A DNA stretch of 64,000 nt from Pseudanabaena yagii GIHE-NHR1 (GTDB lineage: Bacteria; Cyanobacteriota; Cyanobacteriia; Pseudanabaenales; Pseudanabaenaceae). A program made the translations under genes and the position numbers. The stretch covers positions 868,001-932,000 of the forward strand of contig NZ_JAAVJL010000001.1 of NCBI RefSeq assembly GCF_012863495.1, given 5' to 3'. Shown here piece after piece: positions 1 through 7,247 of this stretch. Each line of letters begins with the position of its first letter. Position 1 is the first letter of the stretch. The notes under the pieces were generated by a model. It worked only from the letters and a program-made list of their open reading frames with translations, searched no databases and was not told the DNA's origin.

Positions 1-672
1 CAGGAAATTAATAATCAGTAAAATGCCAATTTTGGGCATCAATAATCCTGTAACTAGTTTCTCTAAACCAAGATCAAATATATTTTGCGCTTTTTCCGCT
101 TTAGTTTTCAGTGTCTCTGGCAAGAAGAAAATAGTTAAAAATAAAGCGATCGCCGCAATCGCCCCTGACACCAAAAACGAAGCCCCAAAGGATTTACCTA
201 AAGGAGTATTGAGGGCAGCTTTCTGAGCTAGCAAACTGATCGCAGGTCCTAGAATGAAGCCCATCCCAAAGGCGGCTCCATTGATCCCAAAGGCTTTAGC
301 GCGAGTTTCGGGTGTAGTGACATCAGAAATAACGGCTTGAGCAACCGAAGCATTCCCCCCCGTAATCCCATCTAAAAATCTCGCAAAAAATAATACTGCG
401 GCACTAGCGGCGGTTCCTGCCATCAGATTGGCAACCACTGTTCCCGCTAAACTCAGTATTAATAAAGGCTTTCGTCCAAAGCAATCGCTAAGTTTCCCGA
501 TGATTGGAGTTGCAAAAAATTGCGAGATTGCATAAATTGCGAATAATAAGCTCGTCTGAAAATCATTTAATTGAAACTGTCTACCATATTGGTACAAAAC
601 AGGGATGAGAATCGTAAAACTCAGCGCATTAATGAAAGAAATAAGAGCAATAATCCAAAAGTTACGATTCAT
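1..672 (-). CDS. MFS transporter, TetA/multidrug-like (3' end outside window)
   Basis: Reading the minus strand from ATG at 672 gives 224 open codons that run off the left edge, so only the N-terminal half is present. The product begins MNRNFWIIALISFINALSF and continues as hydrophobic helices. The loop after the second helix, GKLSDCFGRKPLLILSLAG, is the MFS motif A of drug/H+ antiporters. A later segment, FLDGITGGNASVAQAVISD followed by ETRAKAFG, resembles the TetA/TCR family. It is therefore an inner-membrane proton-coupled exporter. The substrate cannot be told from the sequence. It lies downstream of a NUDIX gene on the same strand, separated by about 200 bases and a palindrome, so a shared operon is not obvious. 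Confidence 0.85.
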   Translation of the reverse strand, partial: MNRNFWIIALISFINALSFTILIPVLYQYGRQFQLNDFQTSLLFAIYAISQFFATPIIGKLSDCFGRKPLLILSLAGTVVANLMAGTAASAAVLFFARFLDGITGGNASVAQAVISDVTTPETRAKAFGINGAAFGMGFILGPAISLLAQKAALNTPLGKSFGASFLVSGAIAAIALFLTIFFLPETLKTKAEKAQNIFDLGLEKLVTGLLMPKIGILLIINFL

Positions 673-819
673 TCTAAAGGCGATCGCATAGAGGCTTTTT
701 CTATACTACAGCGCGATCAGAGAAAATTATTAAACGCGATTGCCCTACTCCCATATATAAGCTTGAAAATGGGCATAGCGAAGTACCACCCATCCACTAC
801 CCATTGATGAAAATTCCAA

Positions 820-854
820 TTTTTTGTAGTGCGGCTTTGCCGCACTACAAAAAA
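820..854. repeat. Perfect palindrome at the end of the NUDIX gene
   Basis: Arms of 16 bases, ending in gtagtgcggc and gccgcactac, flank a TTT loop. On either strand the T run precedes the stem and the A run follows it, so it is not a classical intrinsic terminator, although the outer T/A runs can pair. It lies 15 bases past the stop codon of the NUDIX gene and belongs to the triloop palindromes seen at many gene ends here. Confidence 0.7.
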
Positions 855-868
855 TTTATGAAACTACA

Positions 869-1426
869 TCAGGCTTGTAAAGCTTGCAAAGCTAGATGAA
901 AGGCAGTGATGGACTTAGCATCAAGGCTAGTATCTGCACTTTGCGATCGCAATAAATTATCAATTTCTTCCCGACTGAGCAGTACTACTTCTATCTCTTC
1001 ATCTTCATCTTGAGCAGGAGGTTGTTCCAATTTGGTGAGATCCTGTGCGAGATAAGCATGGATAATCTCATCGGAATAGCCGGGGCAAATGTAGAATCCG
1101 CCGAGATATTGCCATTTACTAGCACTGTAGCCTGTCTCTTCTTCGATTTCCCGCTTAATCGTCACATCATGATTTTCGCCTACTTCTAAAGTTCCCGCAG
1201 GAAATTCTAGTAAATAGCGCTGAATTGCAAATCGATATTGCTTTACTAAGACAAACTTGCCATCGGCAGTGACAGGAACCGCCATTCCTGCCCCAGGGTG
1301 TTTGATATAGGAATATTCTCCGATAACGCCATTGGGTAACTTAATGCGATCGGTATGAAAAGAGAACTTACGACCTTGATAGCTGAGACGGTTTTGCAAA
1401 ATTGTTGCAGGTACGAGATCAGACAT
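869..1426 (-). CDS. NUDIX hydrolase, ADP-ribose pyrophosphatase-like
   Basis: The 185-residue product carries a complete NUDIX box: G78, E84, then REIEEETGY at 92-100 (consensus G-x5-E-x7-REUXEEXGU), which binds Mg2+ and cleaves nucleoside-diphosphate-linked substrates. The surroundings (LLEFPAGTLEVGE and the downstream PGYSDEIIH) fit the ADP-ribose pyrophosphatase/NudF-like branch, whose usual substrate is ADP-ribose or an NDP-sugar. It is a soluble cytoplasmic enzyme of normal length for the family. The start ATG at 1426 places the N-terminal strand region in the usual position. It probably has a housecleaning role; substrate choice is inferred from family resemblance only. Confidence 0.88.
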   Translation of the reverse strand: MSDLVPATILQNRLSYQGRKFSFHTDRIKLPNGVIGEYSYIKHPGAGMAVPVTADGKFVLVKQYRFAIQRYLLEFPAGTLEVGENHDVTIKREIEEETGYSASKWQYLGGFYICPGYSDEIIHAYLAQDLTKLEQPPAQDEDEEIEVVLLSREEIDNLLRSQSADTSLDAKSITAFHLALQALQA

Positions 1427-1464
1427 AAATTTTGTGAATTGATTTCAGCCCATTGTGTCATATA

Positions 1465-1501
1465 GCGGTTTTCATTTTGCCTACGGCAAAATGAAAACCG
1501 C
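1465..1501. repeat. Perfect palindrome, 17-base arms, TAC loop
   Basis: The arms start gcggttttcattttgcc and are complementary over all 17 positions, with a three-base loop. It lies upstream of the NUDIX start on the minus strand, the first of three adjacent hairpins in the gap between the NUDIX and amylase genes. Confidence 0.75.
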
Positions 1502-1525
1502 AAATCCTTACTGTGATTCTTTTTT

Positions 1526-1559
1526 GTTTTACAAATGAGTATGCACTCATTTGTAAAAC
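1526..1559. repeat. Perfect 34-base palindrome
   Basis: The arms gttttacaaatgagt and actcatttgtaaaac surround the loop atgc. It sits between the other two hairpins of this 330-base gap and has no visible promoter or U-tract role. Confidence 0.75.
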
Positions 1560-1560
1560 G

Positions 1561-1700
1561 CTATATAGCAATCCTAAATGGTTTGTGGAAGCGCACCCTG
1601 AAGGGGTGCGCTTCCACATCTACAAATGGTTGACAGCTATATGCAGCATTAGTACAGAGAAATTTTTGAAAGCACGGCAAAGCTGTGATTTCAAAAGCGT
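1561..1700. repeat. Dispersed palindromic element (type A plus type B half)
   Basis: The sequence ctatatagcaatcctaaatg leads into the hairpin tgtggaagcgcaccc / gggtgcgcttccaca at 1584-1618. Near-identical elements occur at 19380-19440, 39128-39219 and 52362-52420. From about 1651 a second unit, agagaaatttttgaaagc, matches the type B hairpin at 52462-52510. The rest of the gap to 1756 holds no gene that I can support. A translation containing FVEAHPEGVRFH is simply this repeat read as protein. Confidence 0.75.
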
Positions 1701-1756
1701 AATTCAGTGCGTTGACTAAAAAATAACTTAGAGTTATGGCGCAAAGTGACACAACT

Positions 1757-3238
1757 CTAAGTTGTGGTCTTAATCCAAACTGAAACAGAGCCACCATTGC
1801 AACAAAATTCTGCCCAGCCATCATCATTCGTTGTGATTGATTGCTCTACCTGCTTGGTGATGTCGATATAGGTACAATTAGGCTGACCAATTTCCATCCA
1901 TTTTCTTCCTTCCTCAGCATTGCTTAATACCACTGCCATTCCTCCCTGATGCTCATCATCTCCTAGTCTTGTCCAGCCGATGGTATTGGGATGGTCAAAA
2001 TAATCAAGCTGCTGACCATAGGCATAGTTTTGACGTACTGATAGAAATTGATCGAGTAGCCATTGATGACTATCAATCCAGATTTCATATTCATTACCAT
2101 CTTTGCCATAGTCCTGATAATGCGCGCCATAGTAATCGGCAGCAAAAATGCAAGGATATCCCTCTTGGCGCAACAAAATCAGCGCATAGGCAAGAGGTTT
2201 AAACCAAGCCTCAACAATTGACTCTAGGGACTGCAATGGTTGAGAGTCATGATTATCGACAAAGGTGACGGCCAGAGATGGTTGATGTTGAACTAATGTA
2301 TTTTCAAAGATTTGGCTAAGGTCGTAGTCTTCTCGCGATTGGCTCGCGACATGAAAATTTTGATGCAAAGGCACATCAAATAGACTAACTGTGCCATTGG
2401 TAACATCAATAAAATTATGCAAAGCTTCCATTTCATAGGACCAATACTCACCGACAGCAAATAGATCGCGCTTGGCATAGTTACGCATATGTTCTAGCCA
2501 TTCCTGAAAGAACTGTGCGGAAACATGCTTAACTGCATCAAAGCGGAATCCATCAACATTGGTCAAATCATAGTTCCATTCTCCCCAATACTTGAGTTCG
2601 CCCTGTACTTCTGAGTTCTGGATGTCAAGGTCACAGCCCATCAAATAGTCAAAATTGCCTTTCTCAAGGTCAACATTTTTGTCAAAGGATTTGCCTTTAA
2701 GTAAATAAACTGCATCTTCTCCTTCATTGTAGGCATTGTAATCGATCGCATCAAAATGCCACCAATGCCATTCCATTTCAGAATATTTGCCTTTACGCCC
2801 TTCAAACGTAAAGTGAGTCCAAGCTTGAATGGTTTGATAATCACCGATCGCCTGATTGCGATCGTCCATACTCATCGGTGTGGCTTCTACCTCTTCCGAG
2901 TGATCGGCTCCCATTTTGTGATTAAAAACCACATCAGCATAAATACTAAGCCCTGCTTGATGAGCCAGTTTAATCGCCTGAATGTATTCATCTTTTGTGC
3001 CATATTTCGTTCTGATCGAGCCTTTTTGATCAAACTCACCCAGATCAAATAGATCATAAATGCCATAGCCTACATCCAGACCACCTGATTTTCCCTTGTA
3101 GGCTGGGGGCAACCATAGAGATGTAATACCAGCCTTAGCTAAGTCTTCAGCCTTCTCTGCTACTTGGTTCCACAGACTACCGTCATCTGGCAGATACCAG
3201 TGAAAGTACTGCATCATGACACCGTTTTGATGAAACAT
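1757..3238 (-). CDS. Cytoplasmic alpha-amylase (GH13)
   Basis: The 493-residue protein starts MFHQNGVMMQYFHWYLPDDG, typical of the liquefying/cytoplasmic alpha-amylases (AmyS-like, GH13 subfamily 5). GH13 regions are intact: DVVFNH near 102-107, GFRFDAVKH with nucleophile D234, AVGEYWS with acid/base E264 and FVDNHDSQ with D331. No signal peptide is visible, so it probably acts on internal alpha-1,4-glucans (glycogen or maltodextrins). A C-terminal beta domain fills residues about 400-493. It stands alone on the minus strand. Length and motifs match the family, so it is likely active. Confidence 0.93.
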   Translation of the reverse strand: MFHQNGVMMQYFHWYLPDDGSLWNQVAEKAEDLAKAGITSLWLPPAYKGKSGGLDVGYGIYDLFDLGEFDQKGSIRTKYGTKDEYIQAIKLAHQAGLSIYADVVFNHKMGADHSEEVEATPMSMDDRNQAIGDYQTIQAWTHFTFEGRKGKYSEMEWHWWHFDAIDYNAYNEGEDAVYLLKGKSFDKNVDLEKGNFDYLMGCDLDIQNSEVQGELKYWGEWNYDLTNVDGFRFDAVKHVSAQFFQEWLEHMRNYAKRDLFAVGEYWSYEMEALHNFIDVTNGTVSLFDVPLHQNFHVASQSREDYDLSQIFENTLVQHQPSLAVTFVDNHDSQPLQSLESIVEAWFKPLAYALILLRQEGYPCIFAADYYGAHYQDYGKDGNEYEIWIDSHQWLLDQFLSVRQNYAYGQQLDYFDHPNTIGWTRLGDDEHQGGMAVVLSNAEEGRKWMEIGQPNCTYIDITKQVEQSITTNDDGWAEFCCNGGSVSVWIKTTT

Positions 3239-3713
3239 TTTTAGTTCCTTACTAAGGGTTTTGGCTTGATAAATTTCTCTTTGTTACATTTTGTGTCGTA
3301 ATTCATCAATTCATTCAATAAATCAATCACCCCCCGATCAAGATAGTCAGGTGAATAAAAAATCAAAGAGATTAATTTTCGACAAAAAATAATCTTGTAT
3401 AAAAAACAAAATATAAAAATATAAATTTCGGTTTAGATTTTTATTTGAGCTTCAATTGCAATGAAGCCTATTTAAATAGATAGTTTTTTATTTTTTATTT
3501 ATCAAATAATACATATCATACAAACAAGCAAAATTACAACTTTGTTTGTTTGCCTATTAAGATCATCGATATATATTTATATCTTATGTCTTGAGATGGA
3601 TGAATAAGTTAATCAAATAAATAATAATGAAGATGTTAGAAAAGAAGTTGTAAATTCGATTTTGTCTTTTATAGCATTTCGTTAAATACCAACACAAATA
3701 GAGGGCATTTATT
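3239..3713. other. AT-rich intergenic region before the CsbD gene
   Basis: This is 475 bases of very AT-rich DNA between the divergent amylase and CsbD genes. I find no ORF, RNA gene or repeat match. A short imperfect hairpin (gcttca...tgaagc) lies near 3450. The length and position suggest promoters for both divergent genes and a long leader for csbD, but I cannot place a confident -35/-10 pair. Confidence 0.4.
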
Positions 3714-3929
3714 ATGAGTTTACAAGAACGTGCTAAAGCTGCTGCTAAGGATCTTGAAGGTAAGGTCGAAGAGGCAGTAGGTAATGTCACAGGAGACACT
3801 GGCAAACAGGTTGAAGGTCAAGCTAAGCAAGCTGAAGCCCGTGTTCGCAATACTGCTGAAGATGTAAAAGACAAGGCTAAAGATGTGGCTAACGATATCA
3901 AGAAAAAAGCAAAAGATGCTATCGATTAA
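3714..3929 (+). CDS. CsbD-family stress protein
   Basis: The 71-residue, highly charged, Lys/Ala-rich protein has the CsbD signature: AKDLEGKVEEAVGNVTGD followed by KQVEGQAKQAEA. CsbD proteins are small helical proteins induced by general stress in Bacillus and abundant in many bacteria; their molecular function is unknown. No signal peptide or membrane helix is seen, so it is cytoplasmic. The start ATG at 3714 follows gagggc at a reasonable ribosome-binding distance. It is followed by a secreted two-domain CsbD protein and a GlsB-type membrane protein on the same strand, which suggests a stress cluster. Confidence 0.88.
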   Translation: MSLQERAKAAAKDLEGKVEEAVGNVTGDTGKQVEGQAKQAEARVRNTAEDVKDKAKDVANDIKKKAKDAID

Positions 3930-4138
3930 ATAGTTAATTGCTACATATCTAATTGACAAATAGTCTTGAAAAATATTTGAGTGATTTGATTTTATTTGAT
4001 TGGATTGCTCAAATATTTGTTTTTTTGATTTTATTTTGATTCTTCCTTAAAAAGAATTCTATTTTGTATATCTTTCTCTATGGATTCTTGGTCATATCAA
4101 AATAAAATTTATGCTCGATAAACTTTAGGGTAGCTAAA

Positions 4139-4600
4139 ATGATTTCACAAATTTACAGATCTTTATTAACTATCGGCTGCATTTTATTCTTATCGTCTGT
4201 CATTGTCTTTGGGCTACCTGTTAATAAAGGTTGGGCAGCAAATTCATTTACTCCGATCGCTTCGATAGAGAGAGTGAAGGCAGGGGCAAAAGATCTTGAA
4301 GGTAAGACTCAAGAAGCGATCGGAAATGTCACAGGTAACACTAAAAATCAAGTCATTGGCAAAGCTAAACAAGCGGAAGCAGATGTTCGCAATGCGGCTG
4401 AAGATGTTAAAGACAATGTGAAACTGCCAGAACGAGTAAAGGCTGGTGCGCGAGATCTTGAAGGCAAGACTCAAGAAGCGATCGGTAAGGTGACAGGCGA
4501 TCGCCAAGATCAAATTGTTGGCAAAGGTAAGCAAGTGGAATCTAAGACTCGCAACTTGATAGAAGATGCGAAAGATAAAGTCCAAGAATTGTTTGAATAA
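4139..4600 (+). CDS. Exported or membrane-anchored protein with two CsbD domains
   Basis: This 153-residue protein has an N-terminal hydrophobic segment (about residues 8-32, SLLTIGCILFLSSVIVFGLP, ending WAANS) that looks like a signal peptide or anchor. Two CsbD repeats follow: AGAKDLEGKTQEAIGNVTGN at about 49-68 and a second copy starting ARDLEGKTQEAIGKVTGD after residue 100. The second domain reuses the same codons, so the gene arose by internal duplication. It is separated from the first CsbD gene by about 210 bases and followed after 24 bases by the GlsB-like gene, with which it is probably co-transcribed. Function is unknown beyond a stress association inferred from the family. Confidence 0.83.
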   Translation: MISQIYRSLLTIGCILFLSSVIVFGLPVNKGWAANSFTPIASIERVKAGAKDLEGKTQEAIGNVTGNTKNQVIGKAKQAEADVRNAAEDVKDNVKLPERVKAGARDLEGKTQEAIGKVTGDRQDQIVGKGKQVESKTRNLIEDAKDKVQELFE

Positions 4601-4624
4601 GTTTCTAAATCAGGAAGGAAGTAT

Positions 4625-4870
4625 ATGAGTTTTATTTGGTTTATTTTGATCGGTTTAGCTGCTGGCTGGCTAGCGGGTCAACTGGTTAAAGGTGGCGGTT
4701 TTGGACTACTAGGAGACATCATTGTTGGCGTAATTGGCGCATTACTTGGTGGATTTCTATTTAGTGCTTTGGGTTTATCTAGTGGGGGTGGATTACTTGG
4801 CAGTTTGATTGTCGCCACCATTGGTGCAGTTGTGCTGTTATTTGGTTTACGCCTGATCAAGTCAGCTTAA
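4625..4870 (+). CDS. GlsB/YeaQ/YmgE family membrane protein
   Basis: The 81-residue protein is almost entirely hydrophobic, with three predicted membrane segments and the glycine-rich pattern typical of the transglycosylase-associated (GlsB/YeaQ/YmgE) family: GLAAGWLAGQLVKGGGFGLL, then GDIIVGVIGALLGG. The family is linked to general stress in E. coli; no biochemical activity is established. A good ribosome-binding site, aggaagg, ends about 7 bases before ATG at 4625. It closes the CsbD gene group, and the tight spacing supports shared expression. Confidence 0.88.
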   Translation: MSFIWFILIGLAAGWLAGQLVKGGGFGLLGDIIVGVIGALLGGFLFSALGLSSGGGLLGSLIVATIGAVVLLFGLRLIKSA

Positions 4871-5055
4871 TAGACAGGACTTACGCAAAATGACCAAGAA
4901 CTGGAGTTCTTGGCTCAAAGCTAAAGCAGACTGAAGAACTTCTATGATCAACCCGTCTCAACGTGTTTAAGCTTTCAGCCCGTAATTTATTACAGGTCTA
5001 TTGTGTAAGTCCGAAATTTCTTGAATATCAATTCCTATATGAAGGATTAATTATT

Positions 5056-5541
5056 ATGTCCGATGAAATTGAAAGAGAAGTTACATCCAAAAAAGTAACA
5101 TCACTTCCCAATAATTCTGTAAATGGAAGTAGAGTTTCTGAGCAGCGTACTACTAAAGTAACTAATGATAGTAGTATGACTGGAGTAGCAATTATTGTTT
5201 TGCTTGGCTTAGCGGTTGGCGCAGGAGCGATCGCTTATTTTCTAAACACTCGTCCAGCTCCAACACCTGTCTTAATTCCTAGCGCAACTGATACGGTGAA
5301 AGAGAATAAGTCAACGGTGATCGAACGGAATAACACCACTATTAGAGAGGTTAGTCCTGCAACACCTCAACCTACTCCGACAGTGGAAATTAATCTTCCT
5401 CCTGTGACGATCACACAACCACCTGCGGTAGCTCCTGCACCTGCAGCAACTACACCACCACAGGCCGTGACTCCAGCCGCTACTCCAAAAGTAACAGCAC
5501 AGCCACAAACAACAACGCCATCACCAAAGGTTGGTAACTAA
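5056..5541 (+). CDS. Single-pass membrane protein with Pro/Thr-rich tail
   Basis: I chose ATG 5056 (161 residues), because gaagga lies about 10 bases upstream and the longer reading adds 31 unlike residues. The protein has a charged N-terminus (about 1-38), one transmembrane helix (about 42-62, GVAIIVLLGLAVGAGAIAYF) and a periplasmic or lumenal tail of Pro, Thr, Ala and Gln low-complexity sequence. I do not recognise the family. The C-terminal half is compositionally biased and may be a linker or cell-wall-associated stalk. The stop codon lies on the first bases of a repeat element starting at 5540, so the repeat may have set the present C-terminus. Confidence 0.7.
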   Translation: MSDEIEREVTSKKVTSLPNNSVNGSRVSEQRTTKVTNDSSMTGVAIIVLLGLAVGAGAIAYFLNTRPAPTPVLIPSATDTVKENKSTVIERNNTTIREVSPATPQPTPTVEINLPPVTITQPPAVAPAPAATTPPQAVTPAATPKVTAQPQTTTPSPKVGN

Positions 5542-5660
5542 ACGTCAGTTCGGGTTAAGCTGGCAAATTTTCAAAGCCCAAAAGTAAAAGCCTTGCTAAG
5601 CAAGGCTTTTACTTTTGGGCTTTGAGAGAGGTTTTTAGTAGCAAACCCTCTCTCAAAGCC
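5540..5660. repeat. Partial copy of MITE-like element (AACGTCA end)
   Basis: The copy starts aacgtcagttcgggttaagc and carries a hairpin with 26-base arms (5571-5596 and 5600-5625) built around aaaagccttgc / gcaaggctttt, followed by a second hairpin (5620-5658, gagagagg / cctctctc). The same modules occur in the opposite order at 14399-14563, where both ends are present. Here only one AACGTCA end is visible. It can also serve as the 3' hairpin of the preceding gene. Confidence 0.65.
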
Positions 5661-5695
5661 TGTTTTAAATTATCTCGAACTCGCGCTACCCATCT

Positions 5696-7123
5696 TTATG
5701 TTTTGACAACAAGAATTGTTTCTAGGCTTTCATCACTCGCACCATTGATGATGCCGCCCGATCTCAAAATACATTGCAACATCTCCACCACTTCGGCTGT
5801 AATTTCCTCTCCTATACAAATTAAGGGAATTCCCGGAGGATAGGGACAGAGAGATTCAGCACTAATGCGTCCGATCGCTTTCTCTAGGGGTAGGCGATCG
5901 CTTTTTGCAAAATAGGCTTCACGGGGAGTAAGTTGAGATTGGTAATCCGTAACTCGTAATTCGTAATTCGTAATTAATTTTTCCTTTTTCCTTTTTCCTT
6001 TTTCCTTAGCCAATCGTTCACATCCAAGGATGAGTCGATCAACGTCTGCTTGAGTATTACCGAGGCTAAATATAAACACTAATTGGCTAAGGGTTGCCAT
6101 CTCACAGACCACATCACAATGAGAATGAAGGTACTGATCGGCATCGAAACCTGTAATGCCTATGCGATCAACCATAATCGTCAGGCGACTATGATCAAGG
6201 GTAGGTACTAGAGTTTGGTCAAAGGTACGTAGATTAGGAATTTGCTGTACTTGCGATCGCACCTCATGGGCAAGTCGGAGCGTTTCTGTTAAGAGTGCTT
6301 TGCCCTTTATTGCCATTTGTCGCCTTGCCACATCTAGCGACACCATGAGTAGGAAGTTAGGACTAGTCGATCGCAATATCTGCACTGCACGATTGACTAG
6401 TTCCGCATCAAGTCGATTGCCTTGTAAGTGCAAAATCGAAGATTGGGTAAGGCTACCTGCGACCTTATGGGTGGACTGCACCACCAGATCGGCTCCTGCC
6501 TGTAATGCGGAAATCGGTAAATCTGGATGAAAGCCTAAATGTGCGCCGTGGGCAGCATCGACTAATAGAGGCACGTTATAGGCATGGGAGATCGCTACTA
6601 GCTTCTCAATTTCGCCACAGACTCCAAAATAATTGGGGCTGACTACTAGTACAGCTTTAGCATCGGGATGTTGCTGTAAAAATGCTTCGAGGGTAGCAGG
6701 ACTAACACCCAAGTCCAAATCGAATTCCGATAAATATTCGGTGGGTAAATAGATGGGAACTGCTCCCGTTAAGATCATGCCCGCAAAGGCTGATTTATGG
6801 CAGTTACGGGCAATCAAGATTTTGTCACCTGCTTGGCAGGTAGCCAGTAACATTGCCTGTACCCCGCAGGTAGAGCCATTTGTTAAAAACCATGCGCGAT
6901 CGCTACCATAGGCTGCGGCGGCTAATTCCTCAGCTTCGGCAACAGGCTCTTCGAGATCGGGCATTTCAGGTAAATCGAGTCGAAAAAACGTTTCGCCAAG
7001 TAGATCTACAAATTCGCGATCGATGCCTTGACCACGCTTGTGACCGGGCATATAAAACGGCGCGTGATCGATATCAAGATATCGCCGCGCCGCTTCTAGT
7101 AATGGAACTGAATGCTGATTCAT
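5696..7123 (-). CDS. Orn/Lys/Arg decarboxylase family PLP enzyme
   Basis: The 475-residue protein opens with APFYMPGHKRGQG, the family's N-terminal signature, and has the PLP lysine K220 in QSTHKVAGS and the cofactor Asp D189 in LLVDAAHGAH. This is the short, fold-I decarboxylase branch widespread in cyanobacteria, usually annotated as arginine decarboxylase and giving agmatine for polyamine synthesis; the substrate is not proven by sequence. Residues about 372-394 (KEKGKRKKEK then NYELRVTDYQ) are encoded by heptamer repeats at 5944-6007 and look like an in-frame insertion between the large and C-terminal domains. Otherwise it is full length. Confidence 0.88.
   Translation of the reverse strand: MNQHSVPLLEAARRYLDIDHAPFYMPGHKRGQGIDREFVDLLGETFFRLDLPEMPDLEEPVAEAEELAAAAYGSDRAWFLTNGSTCGVQAMLLATCQAGDKILIARNCHKSAFAGMILTGAVPIYLPTEYLSEFDLDLGVSPATLEAFLQQHPDAKAVLVVSPNYFGVCGEIEKLVAISHAYNVPLLVDAAHGAHLGFHPDLPISALQAGADLVVQSTHKVAGSLTQSSILHLQGNRLDAELVNRAVQILRSTSPNFLLMVSLDVARRQMAIKGKALLTETLRLAHEVRSQVQQIPNLRTFDQTLVPTLDHSRLTIMVDRIGITGFDADQYLHSHCDVVCEMATLSQLVFIFSLGNTQADVDRLILGCERLAKEKGKRKKEKLITNYELRVTDYQSQLTPREAYFAKSDRLPLEKAIGRISAESLCPYPPGIPLICIGEEITAEVVEMLQCILRSGGIINGASDESLETILVVKT
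5944..6007. repeat. STRR-type heptamer repeats inside the decarboxylase gene
   Basis: Three copies of cgtaatt-type heptamers are followed by four copies of a cctttttc-type heptamer. Both series have a seven-base period, as in the short tandemly repeated repetitive sequences of cyanobacteria. They are translated in frame as a basic linker in the host enzyme. Comparable T/C-rich text occurs outside genes at about 36166-36186. Confidence 0.7.
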
Positions 7124-7247
7124 TAAAATCTTGGATTTCTAGCGATCGCGTTTTGCTTTCACTTGCTATATTCAATGCTAAGTTTAGAGCTAAGTTACAT
7201 AAATTAGCGATAATTAGCGATCGCCTTGCTATAAATCCCAGAAACCT

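Noticed and set aside
1513-1719. ORF with FVEAHPEGVRFH, also at 19184-19462 and 52354-52542
   Set aside because: The peptide is the type A palindrome translated; it occurs in unrelated frames and contexts, so it is not a protein family.
4244-4585. 113-residue antisense ORF over the CsbD gene
   Set aside because: It mirrors the Lys/Ala-rich CsbD repeats and gives a Phe/Leu-rich artefact; the sense strand has family matches and a ribosome-binding arrangement.
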